From Shewanella chilikensis (lineage in GTDB: Bacteria > Pseudomonadota > Gammaproteobacteria > Enterobacterales > Shewanellaceae): DNA of 41,637 nucleotides. Of this stretch, positions 8,255 to 16,301 are shown piece by piece. Every line of letters starts with the position of its first letter. Position 1 is the stretch's first letter. The position numbers were made by a program, and so were the translations under genes. The stretch is taken from assembly GCF_002836945.1 (NCBI RefSeq), contig NZ_NIJM01000038.1:1-41637 (forward strand), written 5' to 3'. The notes beneath the pieces are model-generated. The model made no database searches and was not told where the DNA came from. It saw only the letters and a program-made list of their open reading frames with translations.

Positions 8255-9187
8255 TTGACGCGTAATCTAGTAATAATTACATCATTTATCCTTATAGCTT
8301 GGGTTAGTGGCTGTGATAACAGCGGTAACCCTGCCACTATTTGTAAGAATAATCCTGAACTTTGTGACGATTTGCATAAGGATAGCTGGTGCCGACGGGA
8401 AAAAAACAGTCTGATTATTCAGCGCTACCAGGTAAAAACCACATCGGAACCCTCAGGCAAGCAAATTTATCACTTGCTCGTTAACTTGGAAAATTACAAC
8501 CGCTGCGTGGGGCTTGCGTCAGGAGTACAACATATTCTCAATCCAGAGCGCACCAATGACAGGGCCAGAGCCTATGGCTTGAGTGCGCAAAGTCTGTCTG
8601 AATTGCAAGCCTCCACCAAGGGCAGCAATGACATCTATATAGCCTTCTATCACTGGGCTCATTTGGGTGATGATGCGGCGCTCAAGATACTGCTGGAGGC
8701 GGAACAACAGCAACAGATAGATTCGCCCGAGATCCTTGCCGGGCTCGCGGGCTATTATCTCAAGTTTGATGCCATCAAAGCGAAACAACTCTATCTTAAA
8801 GTGTTTTCAAAAAGTACAGATAAGAACTTCGACTCCGATTGGTTGTTGGGGCTGGCAAGTGCTTCCCGGCAGTTGCAGGATATGGAGCAGGCCTATCTGC
8901 TCTCGAGAGCCAATTTGCTTTTGACCGACAACCCGGTCGATGAGGCCCAGCTCAAGGCCATGATAGGCAACAACAGTCAGTTAAGTACACACTTGGATGA
9001 ACAGGCAAGCAATTTGGCCGAGGCTCTGAAAACTGGGAATTATCTTGAGAGTGACTGGCCCAAACGCCTGCAAGGTAATGCGGGGAAACAAGTTGATACT
9101 GAGGCGGGAGCAGCACAAGCCGCAAATAGTAAAACCACTGATAGCAGCAAGCTTGAGAAAAGCGCCGAAGCGGCCAAACAAAACTGA
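8255..9187 (+). CDS. Lipoprotein of unknown function, DUF2989-like
   Basis: Exported lipoprotein of about 310 aa. A TTG start at 8255 is preferred: TGGAG (8244-8248) then serves as its ribosome-binding site, whereas the in-frame GTG at 8243 lies within that site. The signal peptide NLVIITSFILIAWVSGC ends in a lipobox (VSGC), and the next residue is Asp, which in E. coli would favour the inner membrane. The mature part has six Cys in its first third (CKNNPELCDD, SWCRRE and others). It then has helical repeat-like segments (WLLGLASASRQLQDMEQAYLLSR) that resemble TPR units, and a low-complexity Ala/Lys/Ser tail. It resembles the DUF2989 proteins found beside gap genes in Shewanella and Vibrio; that match is from memory. 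Function unknown. Confidence 0.75.
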   Translation: MTRNLVIITSFILIAWVSGCDNSGNPATICKNNPELCDDLHKDSWCRREKNSLIIQRYQVKTTSEPSGKQIYHLLVNLENYNRCVGLASGVQHILNPERTNDRARAYGLSAQSLSELQASTKGSNDIYIAFYHWAHLGDDAALKILLEAEQQQQIDSPEILAGLAGYYLKFDAIKAKQLYLKVFSKSTDKNFDSDWLLGLASASRQLQDMEQAYLLSRANLLLTDNPVDEAQLKAMIGNNSQLSTHLDEQASNLAEALKTGNYLESDWPKRLQGNAGKQVDTEAGAAQAANSKTTDSSKLEKSAEAAKQN

Positions 9188-9348
9188 TGATGTACTCTCC
9201 GGGCGGCAAATTACTTGCCAGTTTGTAATTTACGCCTGTCGGTCGCACAATTAAAGCATTGTTTCGCGACCGCTGTAATAAAAACACCTAATTTGTTAAC
9301 GGAATAGCCAGTTGCAGCGTGATTTAACTTGACGACCCGCGACATTTT

Positions 9349-9363
9349 TGTAATTTTACTACC
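9349..9363. promoter_or_regulatory. Candidate HexR operator upstream of gapA
   Basis: TGTAATTTTACTACC matches the relaxed HexR consensus TGTARTnnnAYTACA at all but the last position. It is centred about 43 bp before the GAPDH start. A TTGACG (9329-9334) just upstream could be the -35 element, which would place the site over the -10 region, a repressing position. Confidence 0.55.
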
Positions 9364-9398
9364 AATTACTGTTTTTACATTCACCAGAGGGATATGAG

Positions 9399-10409
9399 AT
9401 GACTATCCGCGTAGCAATTAACGGTTATGGCCGTATCGGACGCAATGTTCTGCGAGCTCTATACGAGAGCGAGAAAGACTATCCAATTAAAATCGTTGCC
9501 ATCAACGATCTCGGAGACGCTTCCATCAATGCTCACCTGACCAAGTATGACTCTGTTCATGGCCGCTTCAACGCCAAAGTCGAACACGACGATGAAGCTA
9601 TTTATGTCAACGGCGACAAGATCCCAACCTTCCAGGAACGCGATCCATCCAAGCTGCCATGGGCCGAGCTGCAGGTAGACGTAGTCTTCGAATGTACCGG
9701 TATTTTCACTTCCAAAGAAGCGGTACAACCGCACCTGGATGCAGGCGCCAAGAAGGTTATCATCTCAGCTCCCGGCAAGAATGTTGATGCCACCGTGGTA
9801 TACGGGGTTAACAACCAGGAAATCACCAAAGAGATGACTGTTATCTCCAATGCTTCCTGTACCACTAACTGTCTGGCGCCTGTGGCCAAGCCGTTGAATG
9901 ATGCCATCGGCATTGAGTCCGGCCTGATGACTACGATTCACGCCTACACCAATGACCAGCGTCTGTCTGATGTGTATCACAGCGATATGCGTCGTGCCCG
10001 CGCCGCGGCACTGTCGATGATCCCGACCAAAACAGGCGCAGCGGCGGCTGTTGGTTTGGTTGTACCAGAGCTTCAGGGCAAGTTCGACGGCCTGGCGGTT
10101 AGGGTTCCGACAGTCAACGTGTCTCTGGTTGATCTGTCCTTTATCGCTTCCCGCGACACCACAGTGGAGGAAGTTAACGCCATTATAGAAGCGGCAGCCA
10201 AGACTTCACCCATGAACGAAGTGCTGGCGGTAAACAAGGAACCTCTGGTTTCCATCGACTTCAACCACAACGCCTTCTCATCCAACTTCGACGCCACCCA
10301 GACTCGCGTCAAGGGACGTCTGGTGAAAGTCATGGCCTGGTATGACAACGAGTGGGGTTTCAGCAACCGTATGCTGGACAACGCCGTTGCCTTGATGACA
10401 GCCAAGTAA
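9399..10409 (+). CDS. gapA: Type I glyceraldehyde-3-phosphate dehydrogenase (336 aa)
   Basis: Cytoplasmic glycolytic enzyme oxidising glyceraldehyde-3-phosphate to 1,3-bisphosphoglycerate with NAD+. NGYGRIGR is at 8-15, and the NAD-ribose Asp37 is in VAINDLG. The catalytic Cys154 is in NASCTTN (151-157), His181 is in HAYTND, and the C-terminal [13 protein letters not shown] is typical of family members near GapB/Epd and of pseudomonad Gap. It is not of the E. coli GapA subtype, so the symbol is used loosely. AGAGGG precedes the ATG. A candidate HexR site overlaps the likely promoter and a strong terminator follows. It is paired with the long GAPDH across the lipoprotein gene. Confidence 0.93.
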   Translation: MTIRVAINGYGRIGRNVLRALYESEKDYPIKIVAINDLGDASINAHLTKYDSVHGRFNAKVEHDDEAIYVNGDKIPTFQERDPSKLPWAELQVDVVFECTGIFTSKEAVQPHLDAGAKKVIISAPGKNVDATVVYGVNNQEITKEMTVISNASCTTNCLAPVAKPLNDAIGIESGLMTTIHAYTNDQRLSDVYHSDMRRARAAALSMIPTKTGAAAAVGLVVPELQGKFDGLAVRVPTVNVSLVDLSFIASRDTTVEEVNAIIEAAAKTSPMNEVLAVNKEPLVSIDFNHNAFSSNFDATQTRVKGRLVKVMAWYDNEWGFSNRMLDNAVALMTAK

Positions 10410-10424
10410 TCCGAATTCAAAGCC

Positions 10425-10452
10425 AAACGCCTGCCAAGTGCAGGCGTTTTTT
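10425..10452 (+). terminator. Rho-independent terminator of gapA
   Basis: AAACGCCTGC (10425-10434) pairs with GCAGGCGTTT (10440-10449) around a 5-nt loop and leads into TTTTTT. It begins 16 bp after the gapA stop. Confidence 0.92.
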
Positions 10453-10748
10453 ATGCCAGTTGTATACTGTCCTGCCAAGGCTTAGGTCTTTCTCAAGCGA
10501 CCATGACCCGTTTTTATCCGTCCCTCAGCAGTGCTTTCACCCTATATCTCCCAGCTTCTTCATTGTCCTTGCAATATTTGATGTAAAGCAGCGGATTTCC
10601 ATTTTAGATAAGCGCTCTCAAGCACATTTCACTTCCGGAAAATAAAGTCCCTACTTAGACTCAGGTTAAAAGCCATTTCAATTATTATGTTTGAAAGCCA
10701 ATTCGGCCATTGCGCCGGTTAGCGCCTTTCCTTTAACGGAGTCTCACT

Positions 10749-12299
10749 ATGGACAATCAATTTCTCAGTCTTATTACCGATCCCTTGCTTGACCCCAAGC
10801 AAAAGACCCTGGCGCTGGCCGGTGCTGCCGATGCCAGTATTCCCTATCTTCCGCGCAGTGAAGCACTGACCCAAGCCATGGATAAAGGCGTTATCTGCGA
10901 TATGTTTGAGGGCCATGCCCCATTCAAACCCAGATATGTTTTGCCCGATTACCAACGTTTTCTCGAGCAAGGCTCCGAGTATCTGGAGTTGACACCGGCC
11001 GAAGATCTGGATGATGCCCTGATGAAGCTGATGGTGCTGTATCACCATGTACCGTCAGTCACCAATATCCCGGTGTTTCTCGGCTATCTCGATAGTTTAT
11101 TGTTGCCTTACTGCCAGGATGTCAGAGATGACGCCTTGTATCAGAAACTGAAACGCTTCTGGATCCAGTTGGATCGCACCCTGCCAGACGCCTTTATGCA
11201 CGCCAACATAGGCCCAGAGGACAACCGTGTCTGCCGCACTATTTTGCGCATTGATGCCGAGCTCAAGCAGGTGGCCCCCAATCTAACCTTTATGTATGAC
11301 CCCAAGCGCACGCCCAAAGCGCTGCTGCGACTGGCGACAGACAATATCATTGCCTGCAGTAAACCTCACATAGGCAACTGGCCGATACATGCCCAAACCT
11401 TTGCTTGTGCTCCCGGTGAGGCGCCAAATCAAACGTTTGGCATTGTCAGCTGTTATAACGCGCTCCCCACCCGAGGCGGCGCCAATACGCTGGTCAGACT
11501 TAACCTCAAAGCCGTCGCCGAAGAAGCCGGTACCCTGGAGGAAATGCTCGAGCGCACCCTGCCACATTACTGCAACCTGATGTATGAACTGATTGAGCTA
11601 CGCTGTGAGTTTTTACACCATAGGTCCCATTTCTTCGACTCTTTCCTGGTAAAAGAAGGCCTCATTGACGAATCCCGCTTTGCGCCCATGTTCGGCGTTT
11701 ATGCCATGGCCGAAGCCGTCAATCATCTGCAGCAGCTGGCTGGAATGAGTGGCGAATATGGTCACAGCGAGCAGGCCAATGCGCTCGGTTTAGCCATTAC
11801 CCGCGCGCTCAGTGATAGAGTAACCACGACCCAAGTCAGTTTCGGCTTTAATGGCCGCGCCTTACTTCATGCCCAGGGGGGACTTTCCATCGACAAAGGC
11901 ACCACTCCGGGAGTCAGAATCGCCTACGGCCACGAGCCGGATCCTGTCACTCATGTGTTGGCGCTGGCGCCGCAACACGCTTTCTATCCTTCCGGGATCA
12001 GCGAGATCCTGACTCTGGATGAAACCATCAAGGCCAATCCTGAAGCCCTGCTTGAGCTGTGTATCGGCGCGCTGGATACCGGCTTTCGTGAATTTACCGC
12101 CAATACCGCCGATACCGATCTGGTGCGCATCACAGGTTATATGGTGAAAAAGTCGCAGATCGCCAGTTACCGGCAACAAGGTTCACGTACCAACACCACC
12201 TTCCTGGGCACAGAGGCCAGTGAAACCACGGCCGTGACCCAAAGGGCACCGCGGGTAGTGAGCGCCGAGTTCCATGCCGCCGGCAAGTCCCAGGTGTAA
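10749..12299 (+). CDS. yjjI: YjjI-family glycyl-radical enzyme
   Basis: 516-aa member of the YjjI (DUF3029) family, related to pyruvate formate-lyase-type glycyl-radical enzymes. The radical glycine is Gly463 in VRITGYMVKK, and the likely thiyl cysteine is Cys235 in GIVSCYNALPTRGG. The oxygen-sensitive radical would be installed by the YjjW-type activase encoded 11 bp downstream. The substrate of YjjI is not established to my knowledge. GGAG precedes the ATG. The 300-bp region upstream shows no clear FNR box (TTGATnnnnATCAA), although anaerobic use would be expected. The LysR gene at the end of the pair is a candidate regulator. Confidence 0.92.
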   Translation: MDNQFLSLITDPLLDPKQKTLALAGAADASIPYLPRSEALTQAMDKGVICDMFEGHAPFKPRYVLPDYQRFLEQGSEYLELTPAEDLDDALMKLMVLYHHVPSVTNIPVFLGYLDSLLLPYCQDVRDDALYQKLKRFWIQLDRTLPDAFMHANIGPEDNRVCRTILRIDAELKQVAPNLTFMYDPKRTPKALLRLATDNIIACSKPHIGNWPIHAQTFACAPGEAPNQTFGIVSCYNALPTRGGANTLVRLNLKAVAEEAGTLEEMLERTLPHYCNLMYELIELRCEFLHHRSHFFDSFLVKEGLIDESRFAPMFGVYAMAEAVNHLQQLAGMSGEYGHSEQANALGLAITRALSDRVTTTQVSFGFNGRALLHAQGGLSIDKGTTPGVRIAYGHEPDPVTHVLALAPQHAFYPSGISEILTLDETIKANPEALLELCIGALDTGFREFTANTADTDLVRITGYMVKKSQIASYRQQGSRTNTTFLGTEASETTAVTQRAPRVVSAEFHAAGKSQV

Positions 12300-12310
12300 G
12301 GGCGTAAGCT

Positions 12311-13381
12311 ATGAAGAGTGCAGCCCCGGGAGTGTTTGATAGCCCGTTCAATCATTCTGAGCTTAATCGCTATAAACTGAATGGGTGTGAGTCGCATAGC
12401 CGTGAGTTAAGTCGCGGCGATACCGATGCTTCGGCATTGGCTATGGACTCCGAGGTTGCCAGTGCCGAAGTCGCCAGGGTACTGCCCTTCTCGACCGTAG
12501 ATGGCCCGGGCAATCGCATGGTGTTTTTCCTTCAGGGTTGCAATTTTCGCTGCCCGGGTTGCCATAATCCGGAAACCATCACTCTGTGTAATGCCTGCCA
12601 AGAGTGTATTGCGCACTGCCCGGCAGGTGCCTTGAGCCTTAAATCAACTGCGACTGACACTCAAGCAGTTCCCAATAGCAAGGCGTCTCTCAGGCTTGCC
12701 TGGGATAGTACAAGCTGCATCGGCTGCGACACCTGTCTCGATGTTTGCCCTTCGAGCAGCCAGCCCAAGACCCAACGCCTGTCAGTCGGAAAAGCGTTGG
12801 CGCTGATTAAAAGGCAGAAAGCTTTTATCCGCGGTATCACCTTGAGTGGTGGAGAGGCCAGCTTGCAGCTGAAGTTCGTCAGTAACCTGTTTAAGGCCAT
12901 TAAACAAAGCCCAGAGCTCAAACACCTGACTTGCCTTTTGGATACCAATGGCAGCCTGGGAGCAAGTGGTTGGCAACGTCTGCTTCCTTGGCTTGATGGC
13001 GCCATGGTTGACCTGAAAGCCTGGGATGAGCCGGCTCACCGACGACTGACAGGCCGTGGCAATATCAAGGTTAAGCAGAGCCTGCAACTGCTGGCCGAAG
13101 CAGGGAAACTGGCGGAAGTCAGGCTACTGGAAGTCCCCGGAACGAGTGATTATTGGCAGCACTTTAACGCTTTGGTGTCGTTTTTGCTCGACTTGCAACG
13201 CCGGCAAGCGCTGAAGGGGGAGCCGATGCGGCTACGCCTAAACGGTTACAATCATCATGGTGTCAAAGGCGAGGCCTTGCTCTGGCCCAAGGCAAGCCAA
13301 CAGCAGATTGATGACCTGGCCAAGGCGCTCAGCCGTGCCGGCATAGCCAATATCAGTCTGCCACCGGTTAACCTAGGCTGA
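12311..13381 (+). CDS. yjjW: YjjW-family glycyl-radical enzyme activase (radical SAM)
   Basis: Radical-SAM activase that would abstract hydrogen from the YjjI glycine. With the start at 12311 it has 356 aa. The radical-SAM cluster is Cys77, Cys81 and Cys84 in GCNFRCPGCHNPE. An inserted two-cluster ferredoxin domain follows: Cys93/96/99/103 and Cys136/139/142/146. The first 44 residues are not conserved-looking (E. coli YjjW begins just before the IIPFSCVDGPG segment). The in-frame ATG at 12443, giving about 312 aa, is therefore a serious alternative start, but no strong ribosome-binding site is visible at either. The 3' end overlaps the convergent LysR gene by 14 bp. Confidence 0.9.
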   Translation: MKSAAPGVFDSPFNHSELNRYKLNGCESHSRELSRGDTDASALAMDSEVASAEVARVLPFSTVDGPGNRMVFFLQGCNFRCPGCHNPETITLCNACQECIAHCPAGALSLKSTATDTQAVPNSKASLRLAWDSTSCIGCDTCLDVCPSSSQPKTQRLSVGKALALIKRQKAFIRGITLSGGEASLQLKFVSNLFKAIKQSPELKHLTCLLDTNGSLGASGWQRLLPWLDGAMVDLKAWDEPAHRRLTGRGNIKVKQSLQLLAEAGKLAEVRLLEVPGTSDYWQHFNALVSFLLDLQRRQALKGEPMRLRLNGYNHHGVKGEALLWPKASQQQIDDLAKALSRAGIANISLPPVNLG

Positions 13382-14303
13382 TGGACTGCTTAAAGCCACT
13401 GAGTAGGGTCGCTTTTAGCCATTGCAGCGCCGGATCCCGGCTGCCACTTTGATGATGCACCATGCTATAGCCCACCTTGCCATAAGCAAATGGCAATGGC
13501 TTAACCACCATGCCGCTTGCCTGCGCCGCCATTGAAGCCCACAGCGCCGAGCAGGTAAACAGCAAGTCCGTGTGGCGGCAGAGACTGGCGGCGGCGCCGA
13601 AGTCGGCGACTTCCATCGCCAGAACTCGCCTGCGGCTCAATTGTGCCAATGACTGCTCGAAAAAGGGTTGCTGCAGATCGGCGTCCAAAATGCCCACATG
13701 GGCGAAGCTCATATAGGCATCCAGCGTCAGCTCTTTTGCCGCCAGCGGGTGCTCGGCTCGCATCAGACAACACATCTCGTCCTCGGCCAAGCGCTCCCAA
13801 ATCAGTTCGTTGCGGCCAGTCGGCGGTTGTCCCAAGTCGTGAGGCAGAACCAACAAGTCCACCCGTCCTTCACACAGGGATTGAAACCCCGTGCTCTCTT
13901 TGGCATGCACTGCCAGTGTCATTCCCGGCGCCTGCTGCTGCACACGGGCGATAGCGCTCGCAAGCAGTTCGAAGCTGCTTTCCCTCAGCGCTAAATTCAT
14001 CCGCCCTTGAAATCTTTCCGGGCGAAAGCCCTCTTCGGTAAACAGGTTATCCATCTCTCTGAGCATGGCGCTGATAACCGGCCCGAGTCGTTTGGCCTTG
14101 GCCGTCGGCAACAGCTGGTTACCCTGACGGTAGAAGAGCTCGTCGTCAAGGCAATCCCTGAGCTGGGAGAGTATTTTGCTGACCGCCGAAGGGCTCAAAC
14201 ACAGCCGCGTGGCCGCCTGGGTGACGCTTTGCTCTTCAAGCAGCTGTCTGAGCACCAGAAGATGACGGAAATTGATGCGGGATAAGCGGACGATATCACT
14301 CAT
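13368..14303 (-). CDS. LysR-family transcriptional regulator
   Basis: 311-aa regulator. The N-terminal winged helix-turn-helix spans about residues 9-67 (NFRHLLVLRQLLEEQSVTQ then AATRLCLSPSAVSKILSQLR). An effector-binding domain follows from about residue 95 to the end. The start MSDIVRLSR and the repeat-containing 120-bp upstream gap suggest autoregulation. It faces yjjI-yjjW convergently, and the overlapping 3' ends make a functional link plausible but unproven. The inducer cannot be told from sequence. Confidence 0.88.
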   Translation of the reverse strand: MSDIVRLSRINFRHLLVLRQLLEEQSVTQAATRLCLSPSAVSKILSQLRDCLDDELFYRQGNQLLPTAKAKRLGPVISAMLREMDNLFTEEGFRPERFQGRMNLALRESSFELLASAIARVQQQAPGMTLAVHAKESTGFQSLCEGRVDLLVLPHDLGQPPTGRNELIWERLAEDEMCCLMRAEHPLAAKELTLDAYMSFAHVGILDADLQQPFFEQSLAQLSRRRVLAMEVADFGAAASLCRHTDLLFTCSALWASMAAQASGMVVKPLPFAYGKVGYSMVHHQSGSRDPALQWLKATLLSGFKQSISLG

Positions 14304-14314
14304 TCTGGCTGTGC

Positions 14315-14359
14315 TTAACCTTGACTGGATTTAACCTTGACTGAATAAGCCAAGGTTAA
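14315..14359 (-). promoter_or_regulatory. Dyad/direct-repeat operator before the LysR gene
   Basis: TTAACCTTG occurs at 14315-14323 and again at 14331-14339, one 16-bp step later. Its inverted copy CAAGGTTAA is at 14351-14359, making a 9-bp dyad with an 11-bp gap. The set lies 12-56 bp before the LysR start. LysR proteins commonly bind such interrupted dyads and repress their own genes. Confidence 0.65.
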
Positions 14360-14423
14360 ACCATAACTGAATGAAGTTCTGCAATCATGCTCTCATTCGG
14401 CCAAGCGCTTGAGAAAAGCGCTA

Positions 14424-15737
14424 TCAGAGAATACGCCGCAGCAGAAAGTCGGCCTTGAGTCTGCGAATGCGGTTCATGATTTTCTTTACCGGCTTGGGGT
14501 AACTCTGCAAGGTATCTATCTGGCTGTAATGATACAAACGCTGGCTGTGCAGCAGCAGATGTTGCTGCTCTTTGACAAAAGACTCGGCCAGCTCTTGTTT
14601 GTCATCATGCAGCAGCAAACCATTTTCCAGATCCAGAGCCCAGGCCCGCGGATTCAGATTGCTGCCGGTGAGCAGGTGTTTGCGACTATCCATGCTCACC
14701 CCTTTGAGGTGATAACTGTTGTTGTCATGCTTCCACAGATGGATATTGAGTAGTCCTTGATCCACCGCCCATTGCTGGCGTTTGACAAATTTACGCAGCG
14801 ACTGCTCATAGAGGTACGGCAAGGCACCTATGGTGGAAAAATCCTGCTCCGGCGGGATATAAAAGTCATTGGCCGTCTTATCACCCACCAGAATATCCAG
14901 ACGCTTGCCGTTGCGCAGGTGTTTAACCAACGCCCGCACCAAAGCATAGGGCGGGTTAAAATAGGGAGTGCAGATAAAGAGTGATTCCTTGGACTCTTCC
15001 ACCATGGCGAGTACCGCCTTGTTGAGCGGATTACGTTTGCGTCCAAGGCCCAAAAGCGGCGTGACCCGCAATCCCTCTTTAACACCCTTAAATTGATAGC
15101 TTGCCGCCGACAGTCGCTGTTTAAAGCTTCGGACATCAATTTTTTCCGGCAGTACTTCCTCTTCTTCCGGACAGCTTAGGCAACTGACCGCTTTGTCGCT
15201 CAAAATGGCACTGTCAATCATCTCTCGCATGCTGGCAGCCAACTCGGCCGATTCCAGTAAGTGATAGCGATCGAAACGATATCTGTCTTTCTGCTGCAAA
15301 TAGATATTATTGAGGCTGGCGCCACTGTATATCACGGCATCATCGACAATAAAGCCCTTGAGGTGCAACACTCCCATAAATTCGCGGGATTTCACCGGTA
15401 CACCATATATATTGAAACGCTGCTGTGCTTGTGCCATCACCTGACGGTACATCAGGTTGTTGCCGCCATCACCCTTGTGGCCAATAAGGCCGCGGCGGGC
15501 ACGGTGAAAATCCACCAACACCTTGATTTCGAGTTCGGGTCTGGCTGCTTTGGCCGCCAGCAGTTCGGCAAGAATTTCGCGTCCGGCCTCATCGTCTTCC
15601 AGATAGAGTGCCGCAATATAGATGGCCTCTTTGGCGTTACGGATCCGCTCAATCAAGGTCTGTTTGAAGTTACTTGGGGTCAGCAGCCAGTGCAATGCAT
15701 CCGGCGCTATGGCAATTCCACCCAGCTTATCCAGCAA
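14424..15737 (-). CDS. pssA: CDP-diacylglycerol-serine O-phosphatidyltransferase PssA
   Basis: 437-aa phospholipase-D-superfamily enzyme making phosphatidylserine from CDP-diacylglycerol and L-serine, the committed step to phosphatidylethanolamine. It works at the membrane surface. Two HKD motifs are present: His125/Lys127/Asp132 (HLKGFIVDDAVIYSGASLNN) and His343/Lys345/Asp350 (HLKGVSMDSRKHLLTGSN). The central LVGDKTANDFYIP block and the C-terminal Arg-rich IRRLKADFLLRRIL match E. coli PssA. The start is TTG at 15737, supported by a perfect AGGAGG (15748-15743) five bases ahead; no better in-frame ATG is available. Confidence 0.95.
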   Translation of the reverse strand: MLDKLGGIAIAPDALHWLLTPSNFKQTLIERIRNAKEAIYIAALYLEDDEAGREILAELLAAKAARPELEIKVLVDFHRARRGLIGHKGDGGNNLMYRQVMAQAQQRFNIYGVPVKSREFMGVLHLKGFIVDDAVIYSGASLNNIYLQQKDRYRFDRYHLLESAELAASMREMIDSAILSDKAVSCLSCPEEEEVLPEKIDVRSFKQRLSAASYQFKGVKEGLRVTPLLGLGRKRNPLNKAVLAMVEESKESLFICTPYFNPPYALVRALVKHLRNGKRLDILVGDKTANDFYIPPEQDFSTIGALPYLYEQSLRKFVKRQQWAVDQGLLNIHLWKHDNNSYHLKGVSMDSRKHLLTGSNLNPRAWALDLENGLLLHDDKQELAESFVKEQQHLLLHSQRLYHYSQIDTLQSYPKPVKKIMNRIRRLKADFLLRRIL

Positions 15738-16079
15738 GGTATCCTCCTGTCACTGTATGTTCCGGCAATCCACTCGCTCCCTGTGTTTCCCGGCAAAATG
15801 TCCTTCCCCTGTGATGGCGTAATCAATAAAGATCCGCGGCGGGGCGAATAAGGCAATAGAAATTACCCACTTGTCTTCGCTCGGGCAAGCCTTTTCTAGT
15901 CAACAGTCGCTATTGGTTCACGATTTCGGCGCAATTTGTATCAAAAGCGGTGATTACGACACCACGCCATGAGTAAAACCGACCCAGATCACGCTTTTGT
16001 GATGGCAGCCCTGTTATCACAGCATTAGCCTTATACACTAAGATGCCCTTAACTCCTCACTCACTGAACTCAAACCTGG
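15738..16079. other. Intergenic region between pssA and the small membrane gene
   Basis: About 340 bp between divergent genes. It contains the AGGAGG of pssA. A small inverted repeat TCACGCTTTTGTGA lies near 15989-16002; its half-sites are in the reverse order of a CRP site. No gene or RNA is recognised. Confidence 0.5.
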
Positions 16080-16250
16080 ATGGCAATGAACAAACAATTC
16101 TGGTTGACGCTTATCGGCACCTTGCTCGCGGCCTGGGCCCTGTTTCACTTCAAAACCTATCTCGGCCCTTTGGTACTGCCGCTGTTTATCGGTTTGGTAT
16201 TGATAGTCACACTTAAACTCTATGCTCTGATGGACAAGGACGACAGCTGA
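16080..16250 (+). CDS. Small two-helix membrane protein (56 aa)
   Basis: A 56-codon frame from ATG 16080 (alternative ATG 16086) to TGA 16248-16250. Two hydrophobic stretches are separated by a short loop: WLTLIGTLLAAWALF and LGPLVLPLFIGLVLIVTLKL. The protein ends in the charged tail MDKDDS. It precedes dacB by about 50 bp on the same strand, so the two may share a transcript. The composition and clean transmembrane pattern support a real gene, but the ribosome-binding site is weak. Function unknown. Confidence 0.6.
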   Translation: MAMNKQFWLTLIGTLLAAWALFHFKTYLGPLVLPLFIGLVLIVTLKLYALMDKDDS

Positions 16251-16301
16251 GGCTCTGCAGGTTATACTCTCAAAAGCATTCACGGAACCGGAGGCTTTTC
16301 C

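Noticed and set aside
15989..16002. CRP-like palindrome TCACGCTTTTGTGA
   Set aside because: The half-sites are in the opposite order (TCAC...GTGA rather than GTGA...TCAC).
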